Shown here piece by piece: positions 1-7,276 of a stretch of DNA of 25,605 nucleotides. Source of the stretch: DASTSN01 sp035760665 (GTDB taxonomy: Bacteria; Bacteroidota; Bacteroidia; Chitinophagales; Chitinophagaceae); the NCBI GenBank assembly GCA_035760665.1, contig DASTSN010000070.1:1-25605 (forward strand). The letters are read 5' to 3'. The notes beneath the pieces are model-generated. The model was given only the letters and a program-made list of their open reading frames with translations, did not search any database and was not told the DNA's origin. How positions within the stretch are numbered: position 1 is the stretch's first letter; every line of letters starts with the position of its first letter. A program made the position numbers and the translations under genes.

Positions 1-154
1 CAATATAGGGATTATGTTCCACAACAGACCGGAACGACTCTTTTGTCAAAAAATGCACTGCTGCACCCGGCACCTGTTTTTTTAAACAGCGAATAACCGG
101 TGTAGTGAGAACTATATCGCCAATGGATGAAAACCGTATAATCAGGAATTTCAT
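1..154 (-). CDS. Glycosyltransferase family 9 (heptosyltransferase-like), N-terminal part only
   Basis: This gene runs off the left edge of the window, and only the first 51 codons are visible. The translation begins MKFLIIRFSSIGDIVLTTPV and continues with a segment resembling CLKKQVPGAAVHFLTKESF. This is the typical start of GT9/WaaF-type ADP-heptose:LPS heptosyltransferases: a first beta strand, the SSIGD loop, then a helix and the second Rossmann strand ending in FLTKE. Members transfer heptose or related sugars onto lipid A-core or other glycoconjugates at the cytoplasmic face of the inner membrane. The ATG at 152-154 is chosen because it gives the family's usual first residues directly. 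It lies 114 bp downstream of the MFS gene on the same strand. The exact acceptor and donor cannot be judged from this fragment. Confidence in the family is high. Confidence 0.85.
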   Translation of the reverse strand, partial: MKFLIIRFSSIGDIVLTTPVIRCLKKQVPGAAVHFLTKESFRSVVEHNPYI

Positions 155-268
155 CAGTTACATAATTTAAATCGCCGCTTATTGCGGCTGGTGATTTACC
201 AGGTTCTGTTGTTTGCCCGCAAGGTATGTAGCGATGCAATAATAGCATCAAATAACCATTTGCAGGCA

Positions 269-1522
269 TTACACGGTGGCCGGCACTTCTTCTTCCAGGT
301 AATTGAGATCTTTATGAAAAGTCTCCTCCGTGAAAATGACAGAAAGCAAACCCACCACCATCACCACCATACCGGTAACCCAGCCGCTGCTGAGATACCC
401 CAGGCTGCCCTGTAAACCGGTGAATAATAATGTTACGAGCGTTAAAGACCCGCGAACCATATTAGGCACAGTGGTAGCAACCGTAGCACGGATGTTGGTA
501 CCGAACTGCTCAGCTGCCATTGTAACAAAAATGGCCCAAAATCCCGTACCAAAGCCAAGGATTGCACATACCAGGTATAAATGACTGGCCGTGGCATGGT
601 GCAGGTTGAAAAACCAGGCGATGCCGATGGCCGTGATCGCATAAAAAACATACAAAGCTTTCTTGCGGCTTTTAAAGCCCTGGCTTACAAAACCTATTAA
701 CACATCCCCAATGGAAATGGCAGCGTATGCAAACATCACTGCCTTTCCCGGATCAATAGTCCCCTGTATATTCATGCGGCTTCCAAACTCTTTCGAAAAA
801 GTAATCAGGATTCCAATGACATACCAGGTAGGCAACCCAATCAAAATGGCCAGGATGTATTTTCTGAGCCGACGCCCATTTGTAAACAACATGAAAAAGT
901 TTCCGCGGCTTACGCTGCTTTCTTCAATACTTTTAAACATGGCACTTTCAAGCACACCTACCCGCAGCAGTAACAATACTAAACCAAGTCCGCCACCAAT
1001 GAAATAACAAATTCGCCAGCCTTCGGGATTGTTGACAAACACTTCTTTGAGAAAAAAAGCAAACACTGCGCCAGTAAGACCGATGCCAGCGACCAGCGAA
1101 GTGCCAATACCTCTTTTTTCTTTTGGTAAAATTTCAGTCACCAGCGTAATACCGGCTCCCAGTTCCCCGGCCAGCCCAACGCCTGTGATAAAACGCACCA
1201 GGGCATATTGAGGTATGGTATGAACAAAACCGTTGGCAATATTGCCAACGGAATAAAGTATTATAGAAGCGTACAAAACTTTCAGTCGCCCTTTCTTATC
1301 TCCCAATACCCCCCAGATAATGCCGCCGATCAGCAAACCGATCATCTGTACGTTGATGATAAGCAACCCGTCTTTCGCAATAGCTTCATCATTCAGTCCA
1401 AACGATTTGAGCGAAGGAATCCGGATAATACTAAACAGCAGCAAATCGTAGATATCTACAAAGTATCCGAGCGCTGCCACAATCACCGGCAGCGACAATA
1501 CGCCGTATTGTTTTTTTTCCAT
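269..1522 (-). CDS. MFS transporter (proton-coupled metabolite symporter type)
   Basis: This is a polytopic inner-membrane protein of about 417 residues with around 12 hydrophobic helices, of the usual major facilitator size. The first cytoplasmic loop carries the MFS signature GDKKGR, and the fourth helix carries RFITGVGLAGELGAG, typical of the sugar and metabolite:H+ symporter branches. Between the halves is a charged cytoplasmic loop. The substrate is unknown; organic acids, amino acids or sugars are all possible. I prefer the ATG at 1520-1522 (MEKKQYG), just before the first helix, because it begins 10 bp after the dedA stop. An in-frame ATG at 1567 would add 15 residues and overlap dedA by 35 bp. 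It is the third gene of an apparent gltP-dedA-MFS operon. No strong terminator follows. Confidence 0.85.
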   Translation of the reverse strand: MEKKQYGVLSLPVIVAALGYFVDIYDLLLFSIIRIPSLKSFGLNDEAIAKDGLLIINVQMIGLLIGGIIWGVLGDKKGRLKVLYASIILYSVGNIANGFVHTIPQYALVRFITGVGLAGELGAGITLVTEILPKEKRGIGTSLVAGIGLTGAVFAFFLKEVFVNNPEGWRICYFIGGGLGLVLLLLRVGVLESAMFKSIEESSVSRGNFFMLFTNGRRLRKYILAILIGLPTWYVIGILITFSKEFGSRMNIQGTIDPGKAVMFAYAAISIGDVLIGFVSQGFKSRKKALYVFYAITAIGIAWFFNLHHATASHLYLVCAILGFGTGFWAIFVTMAAEQFGTNIRATVATTVPNMVRGSLTLVTLLFTGLQGSLGYLSSGWVTGMVVMVVGLLSVIFTEETFHKDLNYLEEEVPATV

Positions 1523-1532
1523 AGAAAAATTT

Positions 1533-2192
1533 TTATGTCCCTGCAGACTCATCTTTTTTATGGCCAAAAAATAACTTATACAAAACCGGGAGCGTTGTTA
1601 CCAAAATAATAACAATGGTGATTCCTTCTATATGATCCTTAAGGCTGAAGCCAAACCGTGCCTCTACCCATGACTGAAGGAAATGACCGCCCAACACCAT
1701 AGAAGACACCCAGCAAATGCTGCCTGTTATATTATAGAAAATGAAAGTAGCCCTGTTCATTTTCACAATGCCCGCCACAATTGGGGCAAACGTGCGGATA
1801 ATGGGAAGAAATTTTGCGAGAAAAATGGTGGCTTTCCCATAGCGGTCATAGAATTCTTTTGCCCGGTATAAATGCTTTTTTTTAAACAGCAGCGTGTCTT
1901 TTCGCTCAAATAATAAAGGACCGGCTTTGTACCCAAACCAATAGCCGGCAATATTTCCCAGCACCGATGCAATAATGATCAACACAATGATAAAAACATA
2001 ATGCAGTCCAAAAAACTCCCGTGTCAGCTCTTCAATATAAATACCGGCTGCGAATAACAACGAATCGCCTGGTAAAAAGAAACCTACGAACAAGCCTGTT
2101 TCGGCAAACACGACAAAGAGAAGAAAATACAATCCGCCATTGTGAATGATCCATTCTATAAACTGCTGAATAAAGCCCTTGTCTCCTCCCAT
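1533..2192 (-). CDS. dedA: DedA family membrane protein (VTT/SNARE-associated domain)
   Basis: This 219-residue protein belongs to the DedA family of inner-membrane proteins. Members support membrane homeostasis and are linked to undecaprenyl-phosphate or phospholipid translocation and to proton-motive-force maintenance. Visible hallmarks are the re-entrant motif around residues 31-43 (ETGLFVGFFLPGD, with the conserved Glu and PGD), GNIAGYWFGYKAG near 79-91, and the second motif FYDRYG...FLPIIRTFAPIVAG at about 114-141 with conserved Arg117 and Arg133. It has several transmembrane helices and a basic C-terminal tail. The start at 2192 lies 18 bp after the symporter stop, and the MFS gene follows 10 bp after its own stop, so the three are probably cotranscribed. 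The family is certain; the lipid substrate is not. Confidence 0.92.
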   Translation of the reverse strand: MGGDKGFIQQFIEWIIHNGGLYFLLFVVFAETGLFVGFFLPGDSLLFAAGIYIEELTREFFGLHYVFIIVLIIIASVLGNIAGYWFGYKAGPLLFERKDTLLFKKKHLYRAKEFYDRYGKATIFLAKFLPIIRTFAPIVAGIVKMNRATFIFYNITGSICWVSSMVLGGHFLQSWVEARFGFSLKDHIEGITIVIILVTTLPVLYKLFFGHKKDESAGT

Positions 2193-2210
2193 GGTATGTG
2201 ATTATTATAG

Positions 2211-3476
2211 TTATGTGTTAAACTCGTCAGTTTGGGTAACCGAAACCGGCGCCAGATCCCCTTCCCATTTGCTTACAACACTTGTGGCCAGCGCATTTCC
2301 CACAACATTGGTAGCCGTACGAAACATGTCGCAAAAATGATCAATCGGTAAAATCAGTGCAATTCCCTCCGGCGGTATCTTAAACATAGCACACGTGGCC
2401 GTCACCACCACCAGGGAAGCCCTTGGCACACCGGCAATTCCTTTACTCGTCAGCATCAGCACCAGGAGCATGGTAAGCTGGGTACCCAAATCCATATGAA
2501 TACCGTATGCCTGCGCTATAGCAATGCTGGCAAAAGTCATATACATCATACTGCCATCAAGATTAAATGAGTATCCCAATGGCAAAATGAATGACACGAT
2601 CTTGTCCTTACAGCCAAACCGTTCCAACTCTTCCGTTAGTTTTGGGAAAACCGCTTCGCTGCTGGTAGTGCTAAAGGCTATTAATAACGGTTGCATAATT
2701 CTTCTCAGCAATGCTGGTATCCTGTTGCGAAGTATCAGGAAACCCACACCCAGCAACACAATCCACAACAAAACAATTCCCACAAGAAAATAGAGCAGGT
2801 ATTGCCCGTAGAAGTTAAACACTTTTAATCCCTCGGTTGCAATAACACCTGCAATAGCGCCAAATACACCCAGCGGGGCAAAATTCATCACGTAGCCTAC
2901 CATCTTAAGTATTATATGTGAAGCAGCATCCAAAGCTTTAATAACCGGTTTGGCATATTCCCGCAGCGCCGTAGCTGCCACGCCGAAAAAAATACTGAAG
3001 ACAACTAGTTGCAGAATTTCATTGGTGGCCATGGCTTCAAAAACACTCTTGGGAAATACATGCTCCACAAATTTGGCAAGCGAAAACTCCTGGGTTTTCC
3101 CGATCAGGTCTTTCGCACCGGCCGTATCGGCTGCACTAAGGCTAATCACCGAACCGGGCTTAAAAATATTAACCAACAGCATCCCCAGCAGCAGGCTGGC
3201 TAATGAAGCAGAAATAAACCAGGTGAGTGCTTTCCCTCCTACTCGTCCTACGGTTTTTAGGTCGCCCAACTTGGCAATACCCACCACCAGCGTACAAAAT
3301 ACGAGCGGAGCAATAATCATTTGCACAAGGCGCAGAAAAATAGTTGTCAGCAATTTTATATTGACACTGAATTTTTGGACAAACGCAGCAGAACTATTTT
3401 CATGAACAATATATCCTACAACCACCCCCAACAGCATTGCAATCAATATGTAAGCAGTAAGCCGGTTACCCTTCAT
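2211..3476 (-). CDS. Dicarboxylate/amino acid:cation symporter, GltP-like
   Basis: This 421-residue member of the DAACS (SLC1-like) family imports glutamate, aspartate or C4-dicarboxylates across the inner membrane. The serine/threonine-rich HP1 hairpin lies at residues 268-279 (AFSTTSSEAVFP), the NLDGS version of the NMDGT motif at 305-309, HP2 at about 344-354 (SKGIAGVPRAS), and the substrate-binding TM8 at 379-394 (DHFCDMFRTATNVVGN). Asp383 and Arg386 align with GltPh Asp394 and Arg397, which bind the amino group and side-chain carboxylate; this favours an acidic amino acid. Asn394 replaces the sodium-ligand Asp405 of GltPh, as in the proton-coupled DctA, suggesting proton coupling (inference). 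It is first in a cluster with dedA and an MFS gene, and diverges from the APC permease across a 156-bp gap. Confidence 0.93.
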   Translation of the reverse strand: MKGNRLTAYILIAMLLGVVVGYIVHENSSAAFVQKFSVNIKLLTTIFLRLVQMIIAPLVFCTLVVGIAKLGDLKTVGRVGGKALTWFISASLASLLLGMLLVNIFKPGSVISLSAADTAGAKDLIGKTQEFSLAKFVEHVFPKSVFEAMATNEILQLVVFSIFFGVAATALREYAKPVIKALDAASHIILKMVGYVMNFAPLGVFGAIAGVIATEGLKVFNFYGQYLLYFLVGIVLLWIVLLGVGFLILRNRIPALLRRIMQPLLIAFSTTSSEAVFPKLTEELERFGCKDKIVSFILPLGYSFNLDGSMMYMTFASIAIAQAYGIHMDLGTQLTMLLVLMLTSKGIAGVPRASLVVVTATCAMFKIPPEGIALILPIDHFCDMFRTATNVVGNALATSVVSKWEGDLAPVSVTQTDEFNT

Positions 3477-3632
3477 GAATTTACTCGTTTGGTAAGGAAT
3501 GCCGAAAATCGGAAAAAATATGCATCGGTAAAAACATTTGACCTTTTAAATAAGTCTTACTGAAAGAATTAGCGGGCGAAAAGAATTATTGCTTATTTTA
3601 CGACCCATTGTAAACTATAATCAACCAAATCT

Positions 3633-5234
3633 ATGAGTCTTTTTGTCAAGAAACCACTTGAACAATTACTGGCGCAGTCTGCAGATAATGAGAAGGGGTT
3701 AAAGCGTACCCTTGGCGCTGGTAATCTCATCGCCCTTGGTATCGGAGCCATAATCGGCGCCGGTTTGTTTGTGCGCACGGCCGCTGCCGCTGCGGAAGCA
3801 TCCGGTCCGGCCGTCACACTTTCTTTTGTTGTAGCTGCTGTTGGCTGTGCATTTGCCGGGTTATGCTATGCAGAATTTGCTGCCATGATTCCCATTGCCG
3901 GTAGCGCCTACGCTTATTCGTATGTAACTATGGGTGAGTTAATCGCCTGGATTATTGGCTGGGCTCTGATCATGGAATATGCACTGGGAGCCGCCACTGT
4001 ATCAATTGCCTGGAGTGAATATTTAAATAAGCTGTTCGGAGGTGCAGTACCTTATGAATGGTGCCACTCGCCGTTTGAGCATATTAATGCAGTAACCGGT
4101 AGCGCCATCAGCCAGTTTCCCGCCGACCTTACCAAAATGGCCAAAGAAGGTGTGTTGTTACTGACCGACCAGCAGGTCACTGGCTTATCGGCTGATTTAA
4201 AAAGCCTGGTTGCCACGCATAGCGGCATTTTAAATATCCCGGCACTTGTAATTCTGCTGATTCTTACACTGCTGTTGATAAAAGGTATGCAGGAGTCGGC
4301 CATGGTAAACGCTGTCATAGTATTTATCAAAGTGACCATCGTGATCATTTTTATAGCCATCGGCTGGCAGTTTATCAAACCCGAAAATCATACGCCTTTC
4401 CTTATACCAGACAATATGCCGGGACATGAAGGCTTCTTTAAGCACGGCTGGGGGGGTGTGATCGGTGGCGCTGCCATTGTATTCTTTGCCTTCATCGGTT
4501 TTGATGCAGTAAGTACGGCGGCACAGGAAGCCAAAAATCCTAAACGCGATATGCCTATTGGCATTCTTGGCTCCCTGGTTGTATGTACCATTTTATATAT
4601 CCTTTTCGGTCACGTACTCACAGGCGTAGCCAACTACGCAGAATTTAAAACAGCCGGTAAAGAAGCATCTGTTGCCTATGCCATTTCCAATTATATGCAT
4701 GGCTATGGCTGGCTGGCCACAGCCGTCACGATTGCTATCCTGGCTGGTTTTTCATCCGTAATATTGGTGATGCTGATGGGACAAAGCCGCATATTCTATA
4801 CCATGAGTAATGATGGCCTGATACCAAAAGCATTTGGTGAATTGCACCCAAAATTTAAAACCCCGTATAAAGCCAACTGGATATTGTTCCTGTTTGTTGG
4901 CATTTTCGCCGCCTTTGTGCCAGGTGATGTGGCAGGTGACTTAACCTCCTTCGGTACACTGTTCGCCTTCGTGCTGGTGAGTGCCGGAGTATGGATTATG
5001 CGGGTGAAAGCACCTAAAATTGAACGACCCTTCCGCACGCCGCTGGTGCCCATTGTATCCACACTGGGTGTGGTGATTTGTGCCGGTATGATCATCGCCC
5101 TAGATAAACGTACGCTGGAGGTGGCCTTCCTCTGGATGGCCATAGGCTTAATCGTTTACTTTGCCTACAGCCGTAAGAGAAGTAAACTGCGATCGCCAGG
5201 AGAAATTTTGCCGAAGGCATCAGATTTTGAATAA
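3633..5234 (+). CDS. APC superfamily amino acid permease (cationic amino acid transporter type)
   Basis: This is a 533-residue inner-membrane permease with 12 or more predicted helices. The first helix carries the APC signature GIGAIIGAGLFV at about residues 36-47, the unwound GxG region that binds the amino acid. The third helix contains the family's AGSAYAYSYVTMGE segment, and FAFIGFDAVSTAAQEAKNPKRDMPIGI near residues 286-312 is the typical TM6/TM7 loop of YfnA/CAT-like permeases. A polar insertion of about 60 residues (about 133-195) separates the early helices. The substrate is probably an amino acid, but its side-chain preference is not readable. The gene stands alone between a divergent GltP-like symporter and yebC, and a strong rho-independent terminator begins 8 bp after its stop codon. 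Confidence 0.92.
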   Translation: MSLFVKKPLEQLLAQSADNEKGLKRTLGAGNLIALGIGAIIGAGLFVRTAAAAAEASGPAVTLSFVVAAVGCAFAGLCYAEFAAMIPIAGSAYAYSYVTMGELIAWIIGWALIMEYALGAATVSIAWSEYLNKLFGGAVPYEWCHSPFEHINAVTGSAISQFPADLTKMAKEGVLLLTDQQVTGLSADLKSLVATHSGILNIPALVILLILTLLLIKGMQESAMVNAVIVFIKVTIVIIFIAIGWQFIKPENHTPFLIPDNMPGHEGFFKHGWGGVIGGAAIVFFAFIGFDAVSTAAQEAKNPKRDMPIGILGSLVVCTILYILFGHVLTGVANYAEFKTAGKEASVAYAISNYMHGYGWLATAVTIAILAGFSSVILVMLMGQSRIFYTMSNDGLIPKAFGELHPKFKTPYKANWILFLFVGIFAAFVPGDVAGDLTSFGTLFAFVLVSAGVWIMRVKAPKIERPFRTPLVPIVSTLGVVICAGMIIALDKRTLEVAFLWMAIGLIVYFAYSRKRSKLRSPGEILPKASDFE

Positions 5235-5241
5235 ATTCCTG

Positions 5242-5270
5242 CCGTCCCGCCTTGAGCGGGACGGTTTTTT
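5242..5270 (+). terminator. Rho-independent terminator of the APC permease gene
   Basis: A perfect 9-bp GC-rich stem (CCGTCCCGC / GCGGGACGG) with a 5-nt loop (CTTGA) is followed directly by six T residues. It begins 8 bp after the permease stop codon. The end of its T-tract overlaps the candidate upstream promoter element of yebC. Confidence 0.93.
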
Positions 5271-5295
5271 GTTTACCGCTATTGGCCTAAATTTG
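5268..5295 (+). promoter_or_regulatory. Candidate Bacteroidota-type promoter of yebC
   Basis: TTTG at 5268-5271 and TAAATTTG at 5288-5295 match the -33 (TTTG) and -7 (TAnnTTTG) elements known for the Bacteroidota primary sigma factor, with 16 bp between them. The same 16-bp spacing is seen in front of the tRNA gene in this window. Transcription would start near 5300, giving yebC a leader of about 140 nt. Confidence 0.6.
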
Positions 5296-5322
5296 CAGCC
5301 CTAAGAATGAGGCCCGAAAAGA

Positions 5323-5412
5323 CGGTAACGTACCGGCTTTGGCCAAATAGAATTCCTGAACGATGAAGTGATTGCGACGCAACAGTTGATGAGCAGGAAA
5401 CAAAAGCCGGTA
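5323..5412 (+). promoter_or_regulatory. Candidate structured 5' leader RNA of yebC
   Basis: The leader can fold into a long nested structure. A perfect 10-bp outer stem pairs 5331-5340 (TACCGGCTTT) with 5403-5412 (AAAGCCGGTA). Inside it TTCCTG (5353-5358) pairs with CAGGAA (5394-5399), possibly extended by AAC (5359-5361) and GTT (5385-5387). An apical hairpin pairs TTGC (5372-5375) with GCAA (5379-5382), extended by TG/CA around a bulged A. A competing hairpin, CGGTA-ACG-TACCG at 5323-5335, shares TACCG with the outer stem, so the two folds exclude each other. The structure ends 29 nt before the yebC ATG, in an A/T-rich run. It resembles no riboswitch class I can recall. Function is inferred only from the pairing. 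Confidence 0.4.
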
Positions 5413-5441
5413 TTCAATTAAATTAAAATTATCAAGAAACC

Positions 5442-6164
5442 ATGGGAAGGATATTTGAAGTTCGAAAAGCTACCATGTTTGCCCGCTGGGACCGGATGGC
5501 AAAACAATTTACACGTATTGGAAAAGAGATAGCGATTGCGGTAAAAGCAGGCGGACCTGACCCAGCCACTAATCCTGCCCTGCGCCGTTGCATACAAAAT
5601 GCCAAAGCGGTGAATATGCCCAAAGACCGGGTGGAAGCCGCTATTAAACGGGCTATGGGTAAAGAAATGGAGAATTATGAAGAAATTCTCTACGAAGGAT
5701 ACGGACCGCATGGTGTAGCCATTTTAGTGGAAACAGCCACTGATAATCATGTTCGCACTGTTGCCAATGTGAAAAGCCATTTTAATAAAGGCGGTGGCGC
5801 TTTGGGAAACAGCGGCAGCGTCAGTTTCCAGTTTAAAAAAATGGGAGTATTTAAATTAAAACCCCAGGGATTGAATACAGAAGAACTGGAACTGGAACTG
5901 ATCGACAACGGGCTGGAAGAAATGGGTGAAGCCACGGGAGAAAACGGGGAAGAACTGCTGGTGCTGCGATGCGGTTTTACTGATTTTGGCAATATGCAAA
6001 AAGCCCTGGAAGAAAAAAATATTACACCAATCAGTGCCGAAGTGGAGTGGATCCCCACCACCACTGTACCGGTTACCGATGCCCAGGCAGAGGAAATCAG
6101 TAAACTTATTGAGCGGCTGGAACAGGATGACGACGTGCAGAAAGTGTTTCACAACATGGGATAG
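5442..6164 (+). CDS. yebC: YebC/PmpR family transcription/translation regulator
   Basis: This is a 240-residue cytoplasmic protein of the YebC/PmpR (TACO1) family. Members act as DNA-binding regulators or as ribosome-associated factors that help translate difficult (for example proline-rich) stretches. The N-terminus (MGRIFEVRKATMFARWDRMAKQF) corresponds to the usual MAGHSKW...KGKQDAKRGK region but in the diverged form seen in Bacteroidota. Then follow GGPDPATNPALRRCIQNAKAVNMPKDRVEAAIKRA, the highly conserved YEGYGPHGVAILVETATDNHVRTVANVKSHFNKGGG, and LGNSGSVSFQF. The C-terminal acidic ferredoxin-like domain ends in the conserved DDVQKVFHNM. The gene has its own candidate promoter and an unusually structured leader, and ends before a bidirectional terminator. 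Confidence 0.95.
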   Translation: MGRIFEVRKATMFARWDRMAKQFTRIGKEIAIAVKAGGPDPATNPALRRCIQNAKAVNMPKDRVEAAIKRAMGKEMENYEEILYEGYGPHGVAILVETATDNHVRTVANVKSHFNKGGGALGNSGSVSFQFKKMGVFKLKPQGLNTEELELELIDNGLEEMGEATGENGEELLVLRCGFTDFGNMQKALEEKNITPISAEVEWIPTTTVPVTDAQAEEISKLIERLEQDDDVQKVFHNMG

Positions 6165-6195
6165 CAGGGTTGAAAACCGGCATCGTTATCCAATT

Positions 6196-6233
6196 CACAA
6201 TAAAAGCGGAAGCATGCTTCCGCTTTTATTGTG
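6196..6233. terminator. Bidirectional terminator: 38-bp perfect palindrome
   Basis: This is a perfect inverted repeat whose left half is CACAATAAAAGCGGAAGCA. Each strand gives an AGCGGAAG/CTTCCGCT stem with a CATG loop, flanked by A and T tracts. It sits 31 bp after the yebC stop and 43 bp from the stop of the convergent DUF4242 gene, so it can terminate both transcripts. Confidence 0.88.
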
Positions 6234-6276
6234 TGCAGCTGTGCCAGGAGGAAATCCCAAAGAGTCACAACAACAA

Positions 6277-6921
6277 TCACTGCCCCTGTTTGACTTCCAA
6301 TACAAACGCCGGCAACAACCCATGCGCCTCTTTGTGTGTTTGCTTAACAGCGCCGGAATCAGGAGCTTCTGACAAACACATGATCACGCCGTTTTTTTCA
6401 TCCACCCAATAATTAATAAAGTTTACACCATATTTTTTCTCCACTGCCAGGTCTTTTTCATGGGCTGCTGCCACATCTTTCGCAGTTACCGAACCCGGCG
6501 TCAGTTGGTGCACATCAAGAAACATGGGTTCATTTCCTTTGATGACTGCTTCCGGCCCGTCAGTCACTTTATAAACCGATGCTGGAATTAAACCGTGTGC
6601 TTCCTTATGCGTGTTGATAATCGCCTCTTCATTAGCAGCTTTTGAAAGACAATACACTTTGCCTTTTTGCTCATCTACCCAATATTTAATAAAACTTACA
6701 CCGTACTTGCCCTCCGTAGCCAGGTCTTTCTGGTGGGCCGCTGCCACATCTGCAAAACTGACTTTACCGGGCTCAAGGTTGTGCACATCTATATAATACG
6801 ATGCTTGCTGCGGATCTTTCTTTTCAGTAGCAGCCGTTTGATCAGCAGTTTGCCTGGCATTATTGCTTGTGCAGGCTGCCGCAAAAAAAACAACAGTCAG
6901 GTAAAAATTTAAGGATTTCAT
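6277..6921 (-). CDS. Lipoprotein with two tandem DUF4242 (SCO4226-like) domains
   Basis: This 214-residue protein has a lipoprotein signal (MKSLNFYLTVVFFAAAC, lipidated Cys at residue 17) followed by a low-complexity linker. Two homologous DUF4242 domains then follow at about 43-119 and 133-210. Each repeat contains DVHxLxPGxVxxxDVAAAHxKDLAxExKYGVxFIxYWVDE, then CLSxAxxxxAxxxTHKEAHGLxPA. The fold is a small ferredoxin-like barrel; the Streptomyces member SCO4226 binds nickel. His63, His105 and His109 of repeat one recur as His154, His196 and His200 in repeat two, so metal binding is plausible but unproven here. It is probably anchored in the periplasm or at the outer membrane. The gene stands alone, convergent with yebC. 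Confidence 0.85.
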   Translation of the reverse strand: MKSLNFYLTVVFFAAACTSNNARQTADQTAATEKKDPQQASYYIDVHNLEPGKVSFADVAAAHQKDLATEGKYGVSFIKYWVDEQKGKVYCLSKAANEEAIINTHKEAHGLIPASVYKVTDGPEAVIKGNEPMFLDVHQLTPGSVTAKDVAAAHEKDLAVEKKYGVNFINYWVDEKNGVIMCLSEAPDSGAVKQTHKEAHGLLPAFVLEVKQGQ

Positions 6922-7276
6922 GATGGATTGTTTAGTTTAATAAAAAGTTCTTTTGTTTGAAAATGATCTATTGATTATTTCCATAGAAGCTTGTTATAAA
7001 ATTATCCATCATGATAGCCGGTGTCAACCTCCATTTTAGCAAAGGCGGGTTCTGCTTTTTTTCCGGCAACCGCTATTATCTTTTATTTTAAATGCCCGTT
7101 TGTTATAAGGCAGTCATCAGCCAATGAATGGCCTGTATCATCGTATTATCGGCTGGGAGTACAAAAACGGGTTCAGCCCGCATCATTATTTACGTTCAAA
7201 AGAGTAATTTTAGGTAGATCCATCACCCGTTTGATCAGCCGCAGCATCCTTTACCCGCCATAAAAAATATCACAGC
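6922..7276. other. Gene-free stretch between the DUF4242 lipoprotein and the sensor kinase
   Basis: This is a 355-bp divergent intergenic region with no convincing coding frame on either strand. Near its right end TAATTTTA (7205-7212) resembles the -7 box TAnnTTTG, about 65 nt before the sensor kinase start, but no well-placed -33 element accompanies it. A short CGGG/CCCG hairpin occurs near 7168-7180. It presumably holds the promoters of both flanking genes, which I cannot place with confidence. Confidence 0.4.

Noticed and set aside
174..188. GCCGC/GCGGC hairpin between the MFS and GT9 genes
   Set aside because: It is only 5 bp with no U-run, too weak to call a terminator.
12..269. 85-codon open frame starting in a TAATG overlap with the MFS stop
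   Set aside because: The peptide resembles no family, and another frame on the same strand gives a clear GT9 N-terminus from 154.
5386..5401. Hammerhead-ribozyme-like core (TTGATGAG ... GGAAAC) in the yebC leader
   Set aside because: There is no room for stem II between the two blocks and no suitable cleavage arm, so the match is probably chance.
7021..7263. 80-codon open frame in the gap before the sensor kinase
   Set aside because: Its composition is not protein-like, it has no recognisable motif, and it overlaps the probable promoter region.
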